Positions 8,271 to 15,897 of a stretch of DNA of 64,000 bases are shown here, in pieces (within the stretch, counting starts at the first letter, position 1; the number at the start of each line of letters is the position of its first letter). Source of the DNA: Pseudomonas sp. PDM05 (lineage in GTDB: Bacteria; Pseudomonadota; Gammaproteobacteria; Pseudomonadales; Pseudomonadaceae); NCBI RefSeq assembly GCF_014851685.1, contig NZ_JACVAC010000003.1, positions 372,001 through 436,000 on the forward strand, read 5' to 3'. The notes beneath the pieces are model-generated. The model searched no databases and had not been told where the DNA came from. It saw nothing but the letters and a program-made list of their open reading frames with translations. Position numbers and translations under genes: made by a program.

Positions 8271-9203
8271 ATGCATAGCCAGACCATAATGCTGTTCGGC
8301 GGCATCGGCGCGATCCTGGTGCTCGCCTCGCTGATCGGCCTGATCCTCAAGCTGCGCACCCGTGGCACGCCTAACGCGGTGATCGACAACCTCAACGCAC
8401 GCATCAACGCCTGGTGGGTGATGGTGGTGGTCATCGGCATCGCCTTCTGGCTCGGCACCGGGGCGGTGATCCTGCTGTTCTACGCGGTGTCGTTCTACGC
8501 CCTGCGCGAATTCCTCACCCTCACCCCCACCCGCCGCAGCGACTACCCGGCGCTGGTGGCCGCGTTCTACCTGGCGCTGCCGCTGCAATACCTGCTGATT
8601 TACTCGGACTGGTACGGGCTGTTCTCGATCTTCATCCCGGTGTACGTGTTCCTGCTGCTGCCGATCCTCGCCTCCCTCGGCGGCGACAGCACACACTTTT
8701 TGGAACGGGCGTCGAAGGTGCAATGGGGCCTGATGATCGCCGTGTTCTGCGTGTCGTTCGTGCCGGCCCTGCTGACCCTCGACATTCCCGGCTACGAGGG
8801 CCGCAACCTGCTGCTGATCGCCTACCTGGTGATCGTGGTGCAACTGTCGGACGTGCTCCAGTACGTGTGTGGGAAGTTGTTCGGCAAACACAAGATCGCG
8901 CCCAACCTGTCGCCCTCCAAAACCGTGGAAGGCTTTGTCGGCGGGATCTTGCTGTCCTCCCTGATCGGCGCAGCCCTGTGGTGGACCACGCCGTTCAACC
9001 CATGGCAGTCGTTCCTGATCGCGCTGTTGATCAACCTGCTGGGGTTTGCTGGCGGCATCGTGATGTCGGCGATCAAGCGCGACCGGGGCGTGAAGGATTG
9101 GGGGCACATGATCGAGGGGCATGGCGGCATGCTGGATCGCTTGGACTCGGTGTGTTTTGCCGCGCCGATTTTCTTTCACCTGGTGCGGTTCTGGTGGACC
9201 TGA
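8271..9203 (+). CDS. ynbB: Phosphatidate cytidylyltransferase family protein (CdsA/YnbB-like)
   Basis: 310 residues with about eight hydrophobic segments. The CDP-diglyceride synthetase signature is present near residues 263-292: S-x2-KRD-x2-KDWG-x4-GHGG-x2-DR-x-D, including the metal-binding DR.D end. The reaction is CTP plus phosphatidic acid giving CDP-diacylglycerol, the donor used by the CDP-alcohol transferase at 3526. As the last gene of the operon it closes a logical loop: acyltransferase to phosphatidate, cytidylyltransferase to CDP-lipid, transferase to head-group lipid, phosphatase and hydrolase-methyltransferase to finish. The housekeeping cdsA of Pseudomonas lies elsewhere (near uppS/dxr), so this is a paralogue. 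Confidence 0.88.
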   Translation: MHSQTIMLFGGIGAILVLASLIGLILKLRTRGTPNAVIDNLNARINAWWVMVVVIGIAFWLGTGAVILLFYAVSFYALREFLTLTPTRRSDYPALVAAFYLALPLQYLLIYSDWYGLFSIFIPVYVFLLLPILASLGGDSTHFLERASKVQWGLMIAVFCVSFVPALLTLDIPGYEGRNLLLIAYLVIVVQLSDVLQYVCGKLFGKHKIAPNLSPSKTVEGFVGGILLSSLIGAALWWTTPFNPWQSFLIALLINLLGFAGGIVMSAIKRDRGVKDWGHMIEGHGGMLDRLDSVCFAAPIFFHLVRFWWT

Positions 9204-9236
9204 GTCCACCATTCTCCAGCCATCCAAAAATCAAAA

Positions 9237-9328
9237 ATGTGGGAGCGGGCTTGCTCGCGAAGGCGGTGTTTCAGCCACTTGATAGGTTGGCTGACACACC
9301 GCCTTCGCGAGCAAGCCCGCTCCCACAT
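9237..9328. repeat. REPIN-type inverted repeat (GTGGGAGCGGGCTTGCTCGCG class)
   Basis: A left arm from ATGTGGGAGCGGGCTTGCTC at 9237 and its reverse complement ending at 9328 form a long imperfect hairpin with arms of about 30 nt. It lies 33 nt after the last gene of the lipid operon and may serve as its transcript end or 3' stabiliser. The arm differs from the copy at 3291 in the GCGGG/CTCGCG bases, so it belongs to another REP subclass. Confidence 0.85.
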
Positions 9329-9359
9329 AGGCTTTGCGGTGACACCTAAAAACTTTTAT

Positions 9360-9410
9360 GCCTACAGGCTTACAAGGGTCGGTAATTTGTAAGCCTATAG
9401 GCTTACAAAT
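9360..9410. promoter_or_regulatory. Perfect 26-bp palindrome with an adjacent half copy (candidate operator)
   Basis: Bases 9385-9410 read the same on both strands, centred on GTAAGCCTATAGGCTTAC. Just upstream, 9360-9375 repeats one half (CCTACAGGCTTACAA). A perfect palindrome plus a degenerate copy about 30 bp away is a common layout for a dimeric repressor site. There is no T-tract, so it is unlikely to be a terminator. Which gene it controls is unclear: the nearest plus-strand gene starts at 9799. Confidence 0.5.
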
Positions 9411-9587
9411 CGTGCCAAACTCCGTCAGCAAACCTGCGTGCATTTGTTCTGCGGCAAAGTCTGAAACAAGCACTCCTACCACTCGCGTCCCTTTCTTTCG
9501 CAGGACATTTCCGAGAGAATCCCTGCCGCTTGTGCCCTGCCTTTTCGGTAGCTAGTCTGCGTTCGTCACTGCCCATTCAGTGACCGG

Positions 9588-9798
9588 GTTTAGCAGCTCG
9601 AATGTTCAACATTGGGCGCACAAGCGCCATCTCAAGCATGGCGTTTTTTTCTGCCAACGCTTTATGGTGGCTGTGCGCAGGGCACCTTCGGGTGCGTCGG
9701 ATTCCCAATGTTCCGGCCTGCTAACCTGCGTACAGCTGCCACCCATTGTTTAGCAGCGATGGCTGTCAGCTCCAATTTTCTACATTGGAGTTAACGCA
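9588..9798 (+). ncRNA. Candidate structured 5' leader upstream of small gene
   Basis: Seen directly: AACATTGGG (9608-9616) can pair with CCCAATGTT (9704-9712), enclosing the stable hairpin GCACC-TTCG-GGTGC (9682-9695). A second hairpin CTCCAAT (9770-9776)/ATTGGAG (9784-9790) contains the GGAG ribosome-binding site of the gene at 9799. Two related blocks, TTTAGCAG...CTCGAATGTTCAACATTGG (9589-9615) and TTTAGCAG...CTCCAATTTTCTACATTGG (9749-9788), look like duplications. A 60-codon open frame at 9612-9794 exists but has no coding character. Together this suggests an RNA element that gates translation, not a gene. Confidence 0.45.
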
Positions 9799-9999
9799 AT
9801 GAGCAAAGTAAGGCCCGACCCACCCCATCCCTTTTTCATCACCCATCCCGAACTCAGCTTCGAAGACGCCCTGGCTTACGCCTCAGACCTGCTCCAGTGC
9901 GCTGAAGCATTAGGTGACTCACCCAAAACCGCCAGCTATCTGGCGAAAATGGCCAAAGTCATGGTGGATCGCTCGCTGGAATGTATGACCCCTTCGTAA
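9799..9999 (+). CDS. Small DUF3077/DUF6124-like protein
   Basis: 66 residues: a Pro-rich start (PDPPHPFFITHPELS) then 'FEDALAYASDLLQCAEALG' and a second helix 'TASYLAKMAKVMVDRSL'. The pattern of an aromatic-rich start, DAL..AS.LL..A and a helical end resembles small Pseudomonas proteins of the DUF3077/DUF6124 type, which are multi-copy and of unknown function. The ATG has GGAG 8 nt upstream, but that site sits in a hairpin stem (9770-9790). No membrane segment or signal peptide is visible. Confidence 0.6.
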   Translation: MSKVRPDPPHPFFITHPELSFEDALAYASDLLQCAEALGDSPKTASYLAKMAKVMVDRSLECMTPS

Positions 10000-10019
10000 C
10001 ATTCCCTCGCCACAAATAA

Positions 10020-10072
10020 TGCGGCGTATCGGTGTCATCTTTTGTATCAAAGACACTGTAAGATACGCCGCA
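10020..10072 (+). promoter_or_regulatory. Long inverted repeat directly upstream of the macroglobulin gene
   Basis: TGCGGCGTATC (10020-10030) pairs perfectly with GATACGCCGCA (10062-10072); inside it GTGTC (10032-10036) pairs with GACAC (10052-10056). No T-run follows, so a simple terminator is unlikely. It ends 20 nt before the start codon at 10093, so it lies in the 5' leader and could act as an attenuator, operator or RNA stabiliser. Confidence 0.5.
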
Positions 10073-10092
10073 CTTAGCCAGGGATGCTCACC

Positions 10093-13000
10093 ATGTTCGA
10101 CTCGTTCAAAACGATCTGTCGCCGTTTGTACGGTGCATTAACGACTGTGGTGGGCGCCTTGTTCGGCCAATGGAGCCCGCCGTTCTGGCTGCGCGCCATC
10201 GGTGATGGCGTGCTGGCGCTCGGTCAGAAGGCCCGCGCTTATCCGCGCCAGGCCGGGGCCGGCGTGCTGGGCCTGGTGCTGCTGGGCGCTGCCGGGTTCT
10301 ACGGCTGGCAGTGGTATTCCCACCTGCCCAAGCCCCACACCGTGAGTTATTCGCTGCACAAGCCCAACCTCACCGATTACACCCAGCCAACGCCGGTTGT
10401 GGATAACTTGCAGGTGCGTTTCGCCGAGTCCGTGGCCCCACTGGCGGCGATTGGCAAGCCGGTGAGCGAAGGCATCACCCTCAAGCCGAGCGTGGCGGGT
10501 ACGTGGCGCTGGTCCGATGACCGCACCTTGCTGTTCGTGCCGGAGAAAGACTGGCCGATCGACGCCGGTTACACCCTGGACCTGGCGAAGAAAAACCTGC
10601 TGGCCGACGGCGTACTGCTCGACCAATACAGTGCCCAGTTCTCCACCCAACCGTTCCGCGCCACCCTGGCGCAAAACGAGCTGTACCAGGACCCGTCCAA
10701 TCCAACGCTGAAACAGCTGGTGGCGACCTTCCACTTTTCCCACCCAGTGGATGAAGACAGCCTACGCAAACGCGTGACAGTGACCCTTGGCAAAGGCCTG
10801 GCCTACCGCGACGCCCAGTTGCCCAATCGGCCGGAAGTGACGTTCGACGAGAAAAAACTCAACGCCTACGTGCGCTCCGCCGCCCTGGCTACACCGCTGG
10901 AAAGTACCCCGGTCAGCGCCAAGCTCGACGAAGGCCTCAAGGCCCGCGACGGCGGCAACGCCAGCAACGCGCCGCTGGTGGCGCAAGTCACGGTGCCCGG
11001 GCGTTATCGCCTGACATTCACTGGCGCCGAAGTCAGCTTTGTCGACAACCAGCGCGGCGAACCCGAGCCGGTGCTGATGTTCAGCAGCTCTAGCGCCGTA
11101 GCCGATGACACCATCGCCGGTAAGGTGCAGGCCTGGCTGCTGCCGGAAAAAGCCGAGGACGATACGCGCCCCTACAACAGCAACGACATCGACGATGCCC
11201 TGCTCGCCCGCAGCACCAAGGTCAACCTGACCCACGTGCCCAGCGTCGAACCGTTGAACACCCTGCATGCCTTCAAGTTCAAGGCCCCGGCCGGCCGGGC
11301 TATCTATGTGCGCGTGCCCGCCAACCTGGAAGCCATCGGCGGTTATCTGGCGAAGAATCCTACGGCGTCGCTGATCAGCATGCCGGCGTACCCGCGCACG
11401 TTGCAGTTCCTGTCTGACGGCGCCCTGCTCAGCCTCAACGGCGAAAAACGCCTGGGCTTCATGGCCCGTGGCGTGCCCGGCGCCCATGTGGAAATCGCCC
11501 GCCTGCTGCCCAACCAATTGCAGCATCTGGTGGACCAGAGCAGCGGTAGCTTTGCCCGGCCGAATTTCGGCAACGAGTACTTCGACCGCATGGTGGAACG
11601 TCAGACGCTGGACATTCCACTGTCGTCCAATGACCCGGCGAAAACCGTCTACGACAACGTCGACCTCAGCCACTACCTCACCGCCAACGGCGGCCGTCGT
11701 GGCATTTTTGTACTCAAGCTCAGCCCCCAGGACGAGCCGGTCGAGCGCACCTTCGAGTACGACCGCAGCAGCACCAGCGACCTGCGCTTTATCGTAGTGA
11801 CCGACCTGGGCATCATCGCCAAGCGCTCCAGCGATGGCAGCCATGATGTGTACGTACAGTCCATCGGCAACGGTTCGCCGGTGGCCGACGCACAGGTCGA
11901 CATCATCGGCCGCAACGGCTTGCCCGTGAGCAGCGGGCGCACCGATGGCGAAGGCCACGCGCATTTCGCCAAGCTGGATGAATTGCGCCGTGAGAAAACG
12001 CCGCTGATGTATGTCGTCACTCGCGGCAATGACCAATCCTTCCTGCCGATTGCCCGTCAGTCCCAGCAACTGGATTTGTCGCGCTTCGATGTAGGCGGTT
12101 TGGAAGAAGACGGTGCGGTTGATCGCCTCAGCGCCTACCTGTTTACCGACCGCGGCCTGTACCGCCCAGGCGAGACCGCGCACCTGGGCATGATCGTGCG
12201 CAGCGGCAACTGGAAAGGTGCCCTGCAAGGCCTGCCGGTAGAGTTGCAAATCACCGACCCACGCGGCCTGGAAGTGATTCGCCAGCCGCTGAAGCTGTCC
12301 GCCAGTGGTTTTGAAACCTTTGATTTCCCCAGCAGCGAAGTCGCCCCCGCCGGGGACTACACCGCGACCTTGCAGTTGATTGGCCAGAAACAGACCCGCA
12401 CCGACCTGGGCAGCGTCAGCTTCAAGGTCCGCGACTTTGAACCGGACCGCATGAAAGTCAGCCTGAGCCTGCATGACACTCCCGTGCAGGGCTGGATTCC
12501 ACCGGACCAAGTGGTCGCCAAAGTCACCGCGATGCACCTGTTCGGCGCCCCGGCGGCCGGGCGTCGGGTGACCGCGAAAATGTCCCTGAGCCCAACGCTC
12601 GCGGCATTCGAGCGCTATCCCGATTACCGCTTCCGCCTCAACGATTCCCTGGAAGAGGCCAGCACCGAAGACCTCGCCGAAACCACCGTGGATGACAACG
12701 GCCAGGCTCTGCTCGACCTCAACCTGCAACGCTTCGCCAACAGCACCTATCGCCTGCAGGTCATGACCCAGGTGTTCGAAGCCGAAGGCGGGCGCAACGT
12801 GGCGGCGCAAAGTGCCTTGTTGGTGTCGTCTGCGCCTTACCTTGTGGGTGTGAAAAGTCAGGACTCGCTGTCGTACGTCGCCAAGGATGCGCCACGCGAG
12901 GTGCAATGGCTGGCCGTGGCGCCGGACCTTTCGCCGCTGGCAGTGGAGGGCCTGACCAGCGAAGTGGTCGAGCACCGCTATGTGTCGGTGCTGGTGAAAC

Positions 13001-15897
13001 AGTCCAACGGCACCTACAAGTACGAGTCGCGCATCAAGAACATCAGCCAGCCGGCATCCAAGCTGGTGATGACCCAGGACGGCGCCAGGCAGAGCCTCAA
13101 CACCGGCACGCCGGGTGATTACACCCTGCAACTGAAAGACGCCAACGGCAACCTGCTCAACCAGATCGACTACAGCGTGGCCGGGCGTGGCAACACCTCG
13201 CGCTCCCTGGAGCGCAACGCCGAACTGCAACTGCGCCTGGATAAACGCAGCTACGCCACCGGCGACGAGATCGCCATCAGTATCCGCGCGCCGTACACCG
13301 GGGCCGGCTTGATCACCATCGAACGGGACAAGGTCTATACCCAGCAGTGGTTCAGGGCTGACAGCACCAACAGCGTGCAACATATCCGCGTGCCTGCGGG
13401 GCTTGAAGGCAATGCCTACGTCAACGTGCAGTTTGTGCGCGACATGGGCTCGGCCGAGGTGTATATGAGCCCGCTGTCCTCCGGCGTGGTGCCCTTCAGT
13501 ATCAACCTGGATGCGCGACGCATGGCGCTGAAAGTCGAGGGCCCGGCGAAGGTCGAGCCGGGGCAAATGCTCGACATCAAGGTCAACGCCGACCGCCCGG
13601 GCCGCGCCGTGGTGTATGCGGTAGACGAAGGCATCCTGCAAGTGGCGCGCTACCAGACGCCGGACCCGTTGGGTTTCTTCTTCCAGAAGCGCGCGCTGGA
13701 AGTCGGCACCAGTCAGATCCTTGACCTGATCCTGCCGGAATTCAGCCGCTTGCTCAGTGGGGCAGCGCCCGGTGGCGATACGGAAGGCGCCCTGGCCAAT
13801 CACCTCAACCCGTTCAAGCGTAAACATCAGCCGCCCGTGGCGTGGTGGTCCGGGTTGGTGGACCTGCCGGCCGGTGAGACTGTGCTGCATTACCAGGTGC
13901 CGGACAGTTTCAACGGCAAGCTGCACCTCTTCGCGGTGGCGGTGGACAGCGACAGCGTGGGTGTCAGTGAGGCCAACACCGAGGTGCGTGGGCCGATCGT
14001 GATCACACCGAACGTGCCGGCCTTCGTGGCGCCTGGGGATGTGTTCAATGTCAGCGCCGGGGTGTTCAGCAACCTCGACGCCGCGGCCAACGTGAAGTTT
14101 GAGGTGCAAACCAGCGACGGCCTCAAGGTGCAGGGCGACAAGGGCAGCACCTTGGCCCTGCAACCGCGCAAGGAAGGCACCGCCGAGTTCAAGATCAAGG
14201 TCGGTGAAACCCTGGGTTCGGCCGACCTGCGCTTTGTCGCGGTACTGCCGGATGGCAAGCGTATCCAGGTGGCGGAAACCACTTCGATCCGCCCCCTGAG
14301 TGAGCACCGTGTGGCCTTGAGCCTGGGCCGCTTCGACAGCGCCAGCAAAGAGCTCAAGCCAACCCGCGAGCTGTTCAGCCAACTGCGCGACGTACAACTG
14401 GGCGTCGCCGCCTCGCCGCTGGTGTGGGCCAACGGTCTCAAGCATTACCTGGATGACTACGGCTACGCCTGCACCGAGCAATTGGTGTCCAAGGCCATGC
14501 CCGCGCTGATCTGGGGTGGCAACGCCCCTGAAGCCGAGCAGGCCTTCAGCAGCGCGGTGCGCATGTTGCGCCAACGCCAGAACCAGGCCGGCGGCTTTGG
14601 TTTGTGGGCGGCCAACCCGGATGTGGCGCCGTACGCCAGCCTGTATGCCACCGACTTCCTGATCGAAGCCAAGGAGCGTGGGTTGCCGGTGCCGGAAGAC
14701 CTGCTGGTACGCTCGAACGCGTATCTGACAGATTTGGCCAACGGTCCTAGCGAAGGCCTGTCGGAATTGCGCAACCGTGCCTACGCCAGTTACCTGCTGA
14801 GCCGTCAGGGGATTCTGGTGAGCGGTGCCTTGAGTGACATTCGCGAGCGCTACGAGAGCTACTTCAAGGACAGCTGGCAGAACGACCTCGGTGCCGCTTA
14901 CCTGGCCGCCAGCTACAAGTTGCTCAAGCAGGATCGCCAGGCCGATACCTTGTTCCGCAAGATCCCTTGGCGCGCCCTTGTGGATAAGTGGACCAGCGAC
15001 GGTATGTACTACGACCCGCTGGTGCACGACGCCGAACACTTGCACCTGCTGGCGCGGCATTTCCCGGAGCTGATGGACGACGTGCCAACGGCGCTGCTGG
15101 ATAAACTCGGTAAACGCTTGAACGAACAGCGCTACAACTCGCTGTCGGCGGCACTGTTGCTGCGGGCTTTGGATAACTATGGCCAGCGTGCGCAAAGCGA
15201 CATGACGCTCAAGGCCACGGCCTGGTTGGGCGACAAGCAACAACAGTTGCTGGAAATGGCTGGCCAGCCGCCGCGCGCCGCCGTTCCCGGGGCCACGCAA
15301 AAACTGGTCATGGAAAAATCCGACGGCCCGGCCGCGTTCTACATGCTCAGCGAAGCCGGTTTCGACAAGGGCGCCAAGCTCAAGCCGATCAACAACGGCC
15401 TGGAGATCATCCACGAGTACCTCGACCTCAAGGGCGACCCGGTGAGCAAGGTCGCAGTGGGCGATGAGTTCCTGGTGCGCTTGCGTCTGCGCGCCACCGA
15501 TCGCGACCAGGTGCAGCAAGTGGCGGTGGTCGACCTGCTGCCGGGTGGCGTCGAGCCTGTGTATAACTTGCCGCCGGAGCCGGAAGCGGCCAGCAGCGAA
15601 GAGAGTGAAGGCGAAGAGTCCGAGTATGTGGAAGAAGACAGCCAGGAAGCCGAAGCCTGGCAAGCGCCCATCGGCGAGACCGAGCTGAGCAACTGGCAGC
15701 CGGACTACGTGGATGTACGCGATGATCGAGTGGTGTTGTACGGCACTGCACTGCGCGATGTAGGTACCTTCGTGTACCGCGTGCGCGCCACCAACGCGGG
15801 GACGTTCAATACGCCACCGGCCTACGCCGAAGGCATGTACGAAACCACCCTGCAAGGGCGCGGCAAAGTAGGCCATCTTGAAATTACCAAGCCTTAA
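10093..15897 (+). CDS. yfhM: Bacterial alpha-2-macroglobulin (YfhM-type) with CxEQ thioester
   Basis: 1934 residues from ATG 10093 (AGGGA about 9 nt upstream; ATG 10084 is an alternative). Bacterial macroglobulins are periplasmic, membrane-anchored traps that react with attacking proteases through an internal thioester. The thioester motif is visible as Y-A-C1460-T-E-Q1463, in the usual context of a helical thioester domain (GYACTEQLVSKAMPALIWGG). A hydrophobic stretch at about residues 53-75 follows a basic N-terminus; I see no lipobox Cys, so anchoring is by a transmembrane helix, unlike the lipoprotein E. coli enzyme. An acidic insert (Glu/Ser-rich, about 1825-1855) lies near the C-terminus. 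It overlaps pbpC by 20 nt, the classic partnership of defence and cell-wall repair. Confidence 0.93.
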   Translation: MFDSFKTICRRLYGALTTVVGALFGQWSPPFWLRAIGDGVLALGQKARAYPRQAGAGVLGLVLLGAAGFYGWQWYSHLPKPHTVSYSLHKPNLTDYTQPTPVVDNLQVRFAESVAPLAAIGKPVSEGITLKPSVAGTWRWSDDRTLLFVPEKDWPIDAGYTLDLAKKNLLADGVLLDQYSAQFSTQPFRATLAQNELYQDPSNPTLKQLVATFHFSHPVDEDSLRKRVTVTLGKGLAYRDAQLPNRPEVTFDEKKLNAYVRSAALATPLESTPVSAKLDEGLKARDGGNASNAPLVAQVTVPGRYRLTFTGAEVSFVDNQRGEPEPVLMFSSSSAVADDTIAGKVQAWLLPEKAEDDTRPYNSNDIDDALLARSTKVNLTHVPSVEPLNTLHAFKFKAPAGRAIYVRVPANLEAIGGYLAKNPTASLISMPAYPRTLQFLSDGALLSLNGEKRLGFMARGVPGAHVEIARLLPNQLQHLVDQSSGSFARPNFGNEYFDRMVERQTLDIPLSSNDPAKTVYDNVDLSHYLTANGGRRGIFVLKLSPQDEPVERTFEYDRSSTSDLRFIVVTDLGIIAKRSSDGSHDVYVQSIGNGSPVADAQVDIIGRNGLPVSSGRTDGEGHAHFAKLDELRREKTPLMYVVTRGNDQSFLPIARQSQQLDLSRFDVGGLEEDGAVDRLSAYLFTDRGLYRPGETAHLGMIVRSGNWKGALQGLPVELQITDPRGLEVIRQPLKLSASGFETFDFPSSEVAPAGDYTATLQLIGQKQTRTDLGSVSFKVRDFEPDRMKVSLSLHDTPVQGWIPPDQVVAKVTAMHLFGAPAAGRRVTAKMSLSPTLAAFERYPDYRFRLNDSLEEASTEDLAETTVDDNGQALLDLNLQRFANSTYRLQVMTQVFEAEGGRNVAAQSALLVSSAPYLVGVKSQDSLSYVAKDAPREVQWLAVAPDLSPLAVEGLTSEVVEHRYVSVLVKQSNGTYKYESRIKNISQPASKLVMTQDGARQSLNTGTPGDYTLQLKDANGNLLNQIDYSVAGRGNTSRSLERNAELQLRLDKRSYATGDEIAISIRAPYTGAGLITIERDKVYTQQWFRADSTNSVQHIRVPAGLEGNAYVNVQFVRDMGSAEVYMSPLSSGVVPFSINLDARRMALKVEGPAKVEPGQMLDIKVNADRPGRAVVYAVDEGILQVARYQTPDPLGFFFQKRALEVGTSQILDLILPEFSRLLSGAAPGGDTEGALANHLNPFKRKHQPPVAWWSGLVDLPAGETVLHYQVPDSFNGKLHLFAVAVDSDSVGVSEANTEVRGPIVITPNVPAFVAPGDVFNVSAGVFSNLDAAANVKFEVQTSDGLKVQGDKGSTLALQPRKEGTAEFKIKVGETLGSADLRFVAVLPDGKRIQVAETTSIRPLSEHRVALSLGRFDSASKELKPTRELFSQLRDVQLGVAASPLVWANGLKHYLDDYGYACTEQLVSKAMPALIWGGNAPEAEQAFSSAVRMLRQRQNQAGGFGLWAANPDVAPYASLYATDFLIEAKERGLPVPEDLLVRSNAYLTDLANGPSEGLSELRNRAYASYLLSRQGILVSGALSDIRERYESYFKDSWQNDLGAAYLAASYKLLKQDRQADTLFRKIPWRALVDKWTSDGMYYDPLVHDAEHLHLLARHFPELMDDVPTALLDKLGKRLNEQRYNSLSAALLLRALDNYGQRAQSDMTLKATAWLGDKQQQLLEMAGQPPRAAVPGATQKLVMEKSDGPAAFYMLSEAGFDKGAKLKPINNGLEIIHEYLDLKGDPVSKVAVGDEFLVRLRLRATDRDQVQQVAVVDLLPGGVEPVYNLPPEPEAASSEESEGEESEYVEEDSQEAEAWQAPIGETELSNWQPDYVDVRDDRVVLYGTALRDVGTFVYRVRATNAGTFNTPPAYAEGMYETTLQGRGKVGHLEITKP

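Noticed and set aside
9612..9794. 60-codon open frame in the leader of the DUF3077-like gene
   Set aside because: It overlaps paired RNA elements, has no ribosome site and its sequence (many Cys, Phe, Gly, Ala) shows no coding pattern; better explained as structured RNA.
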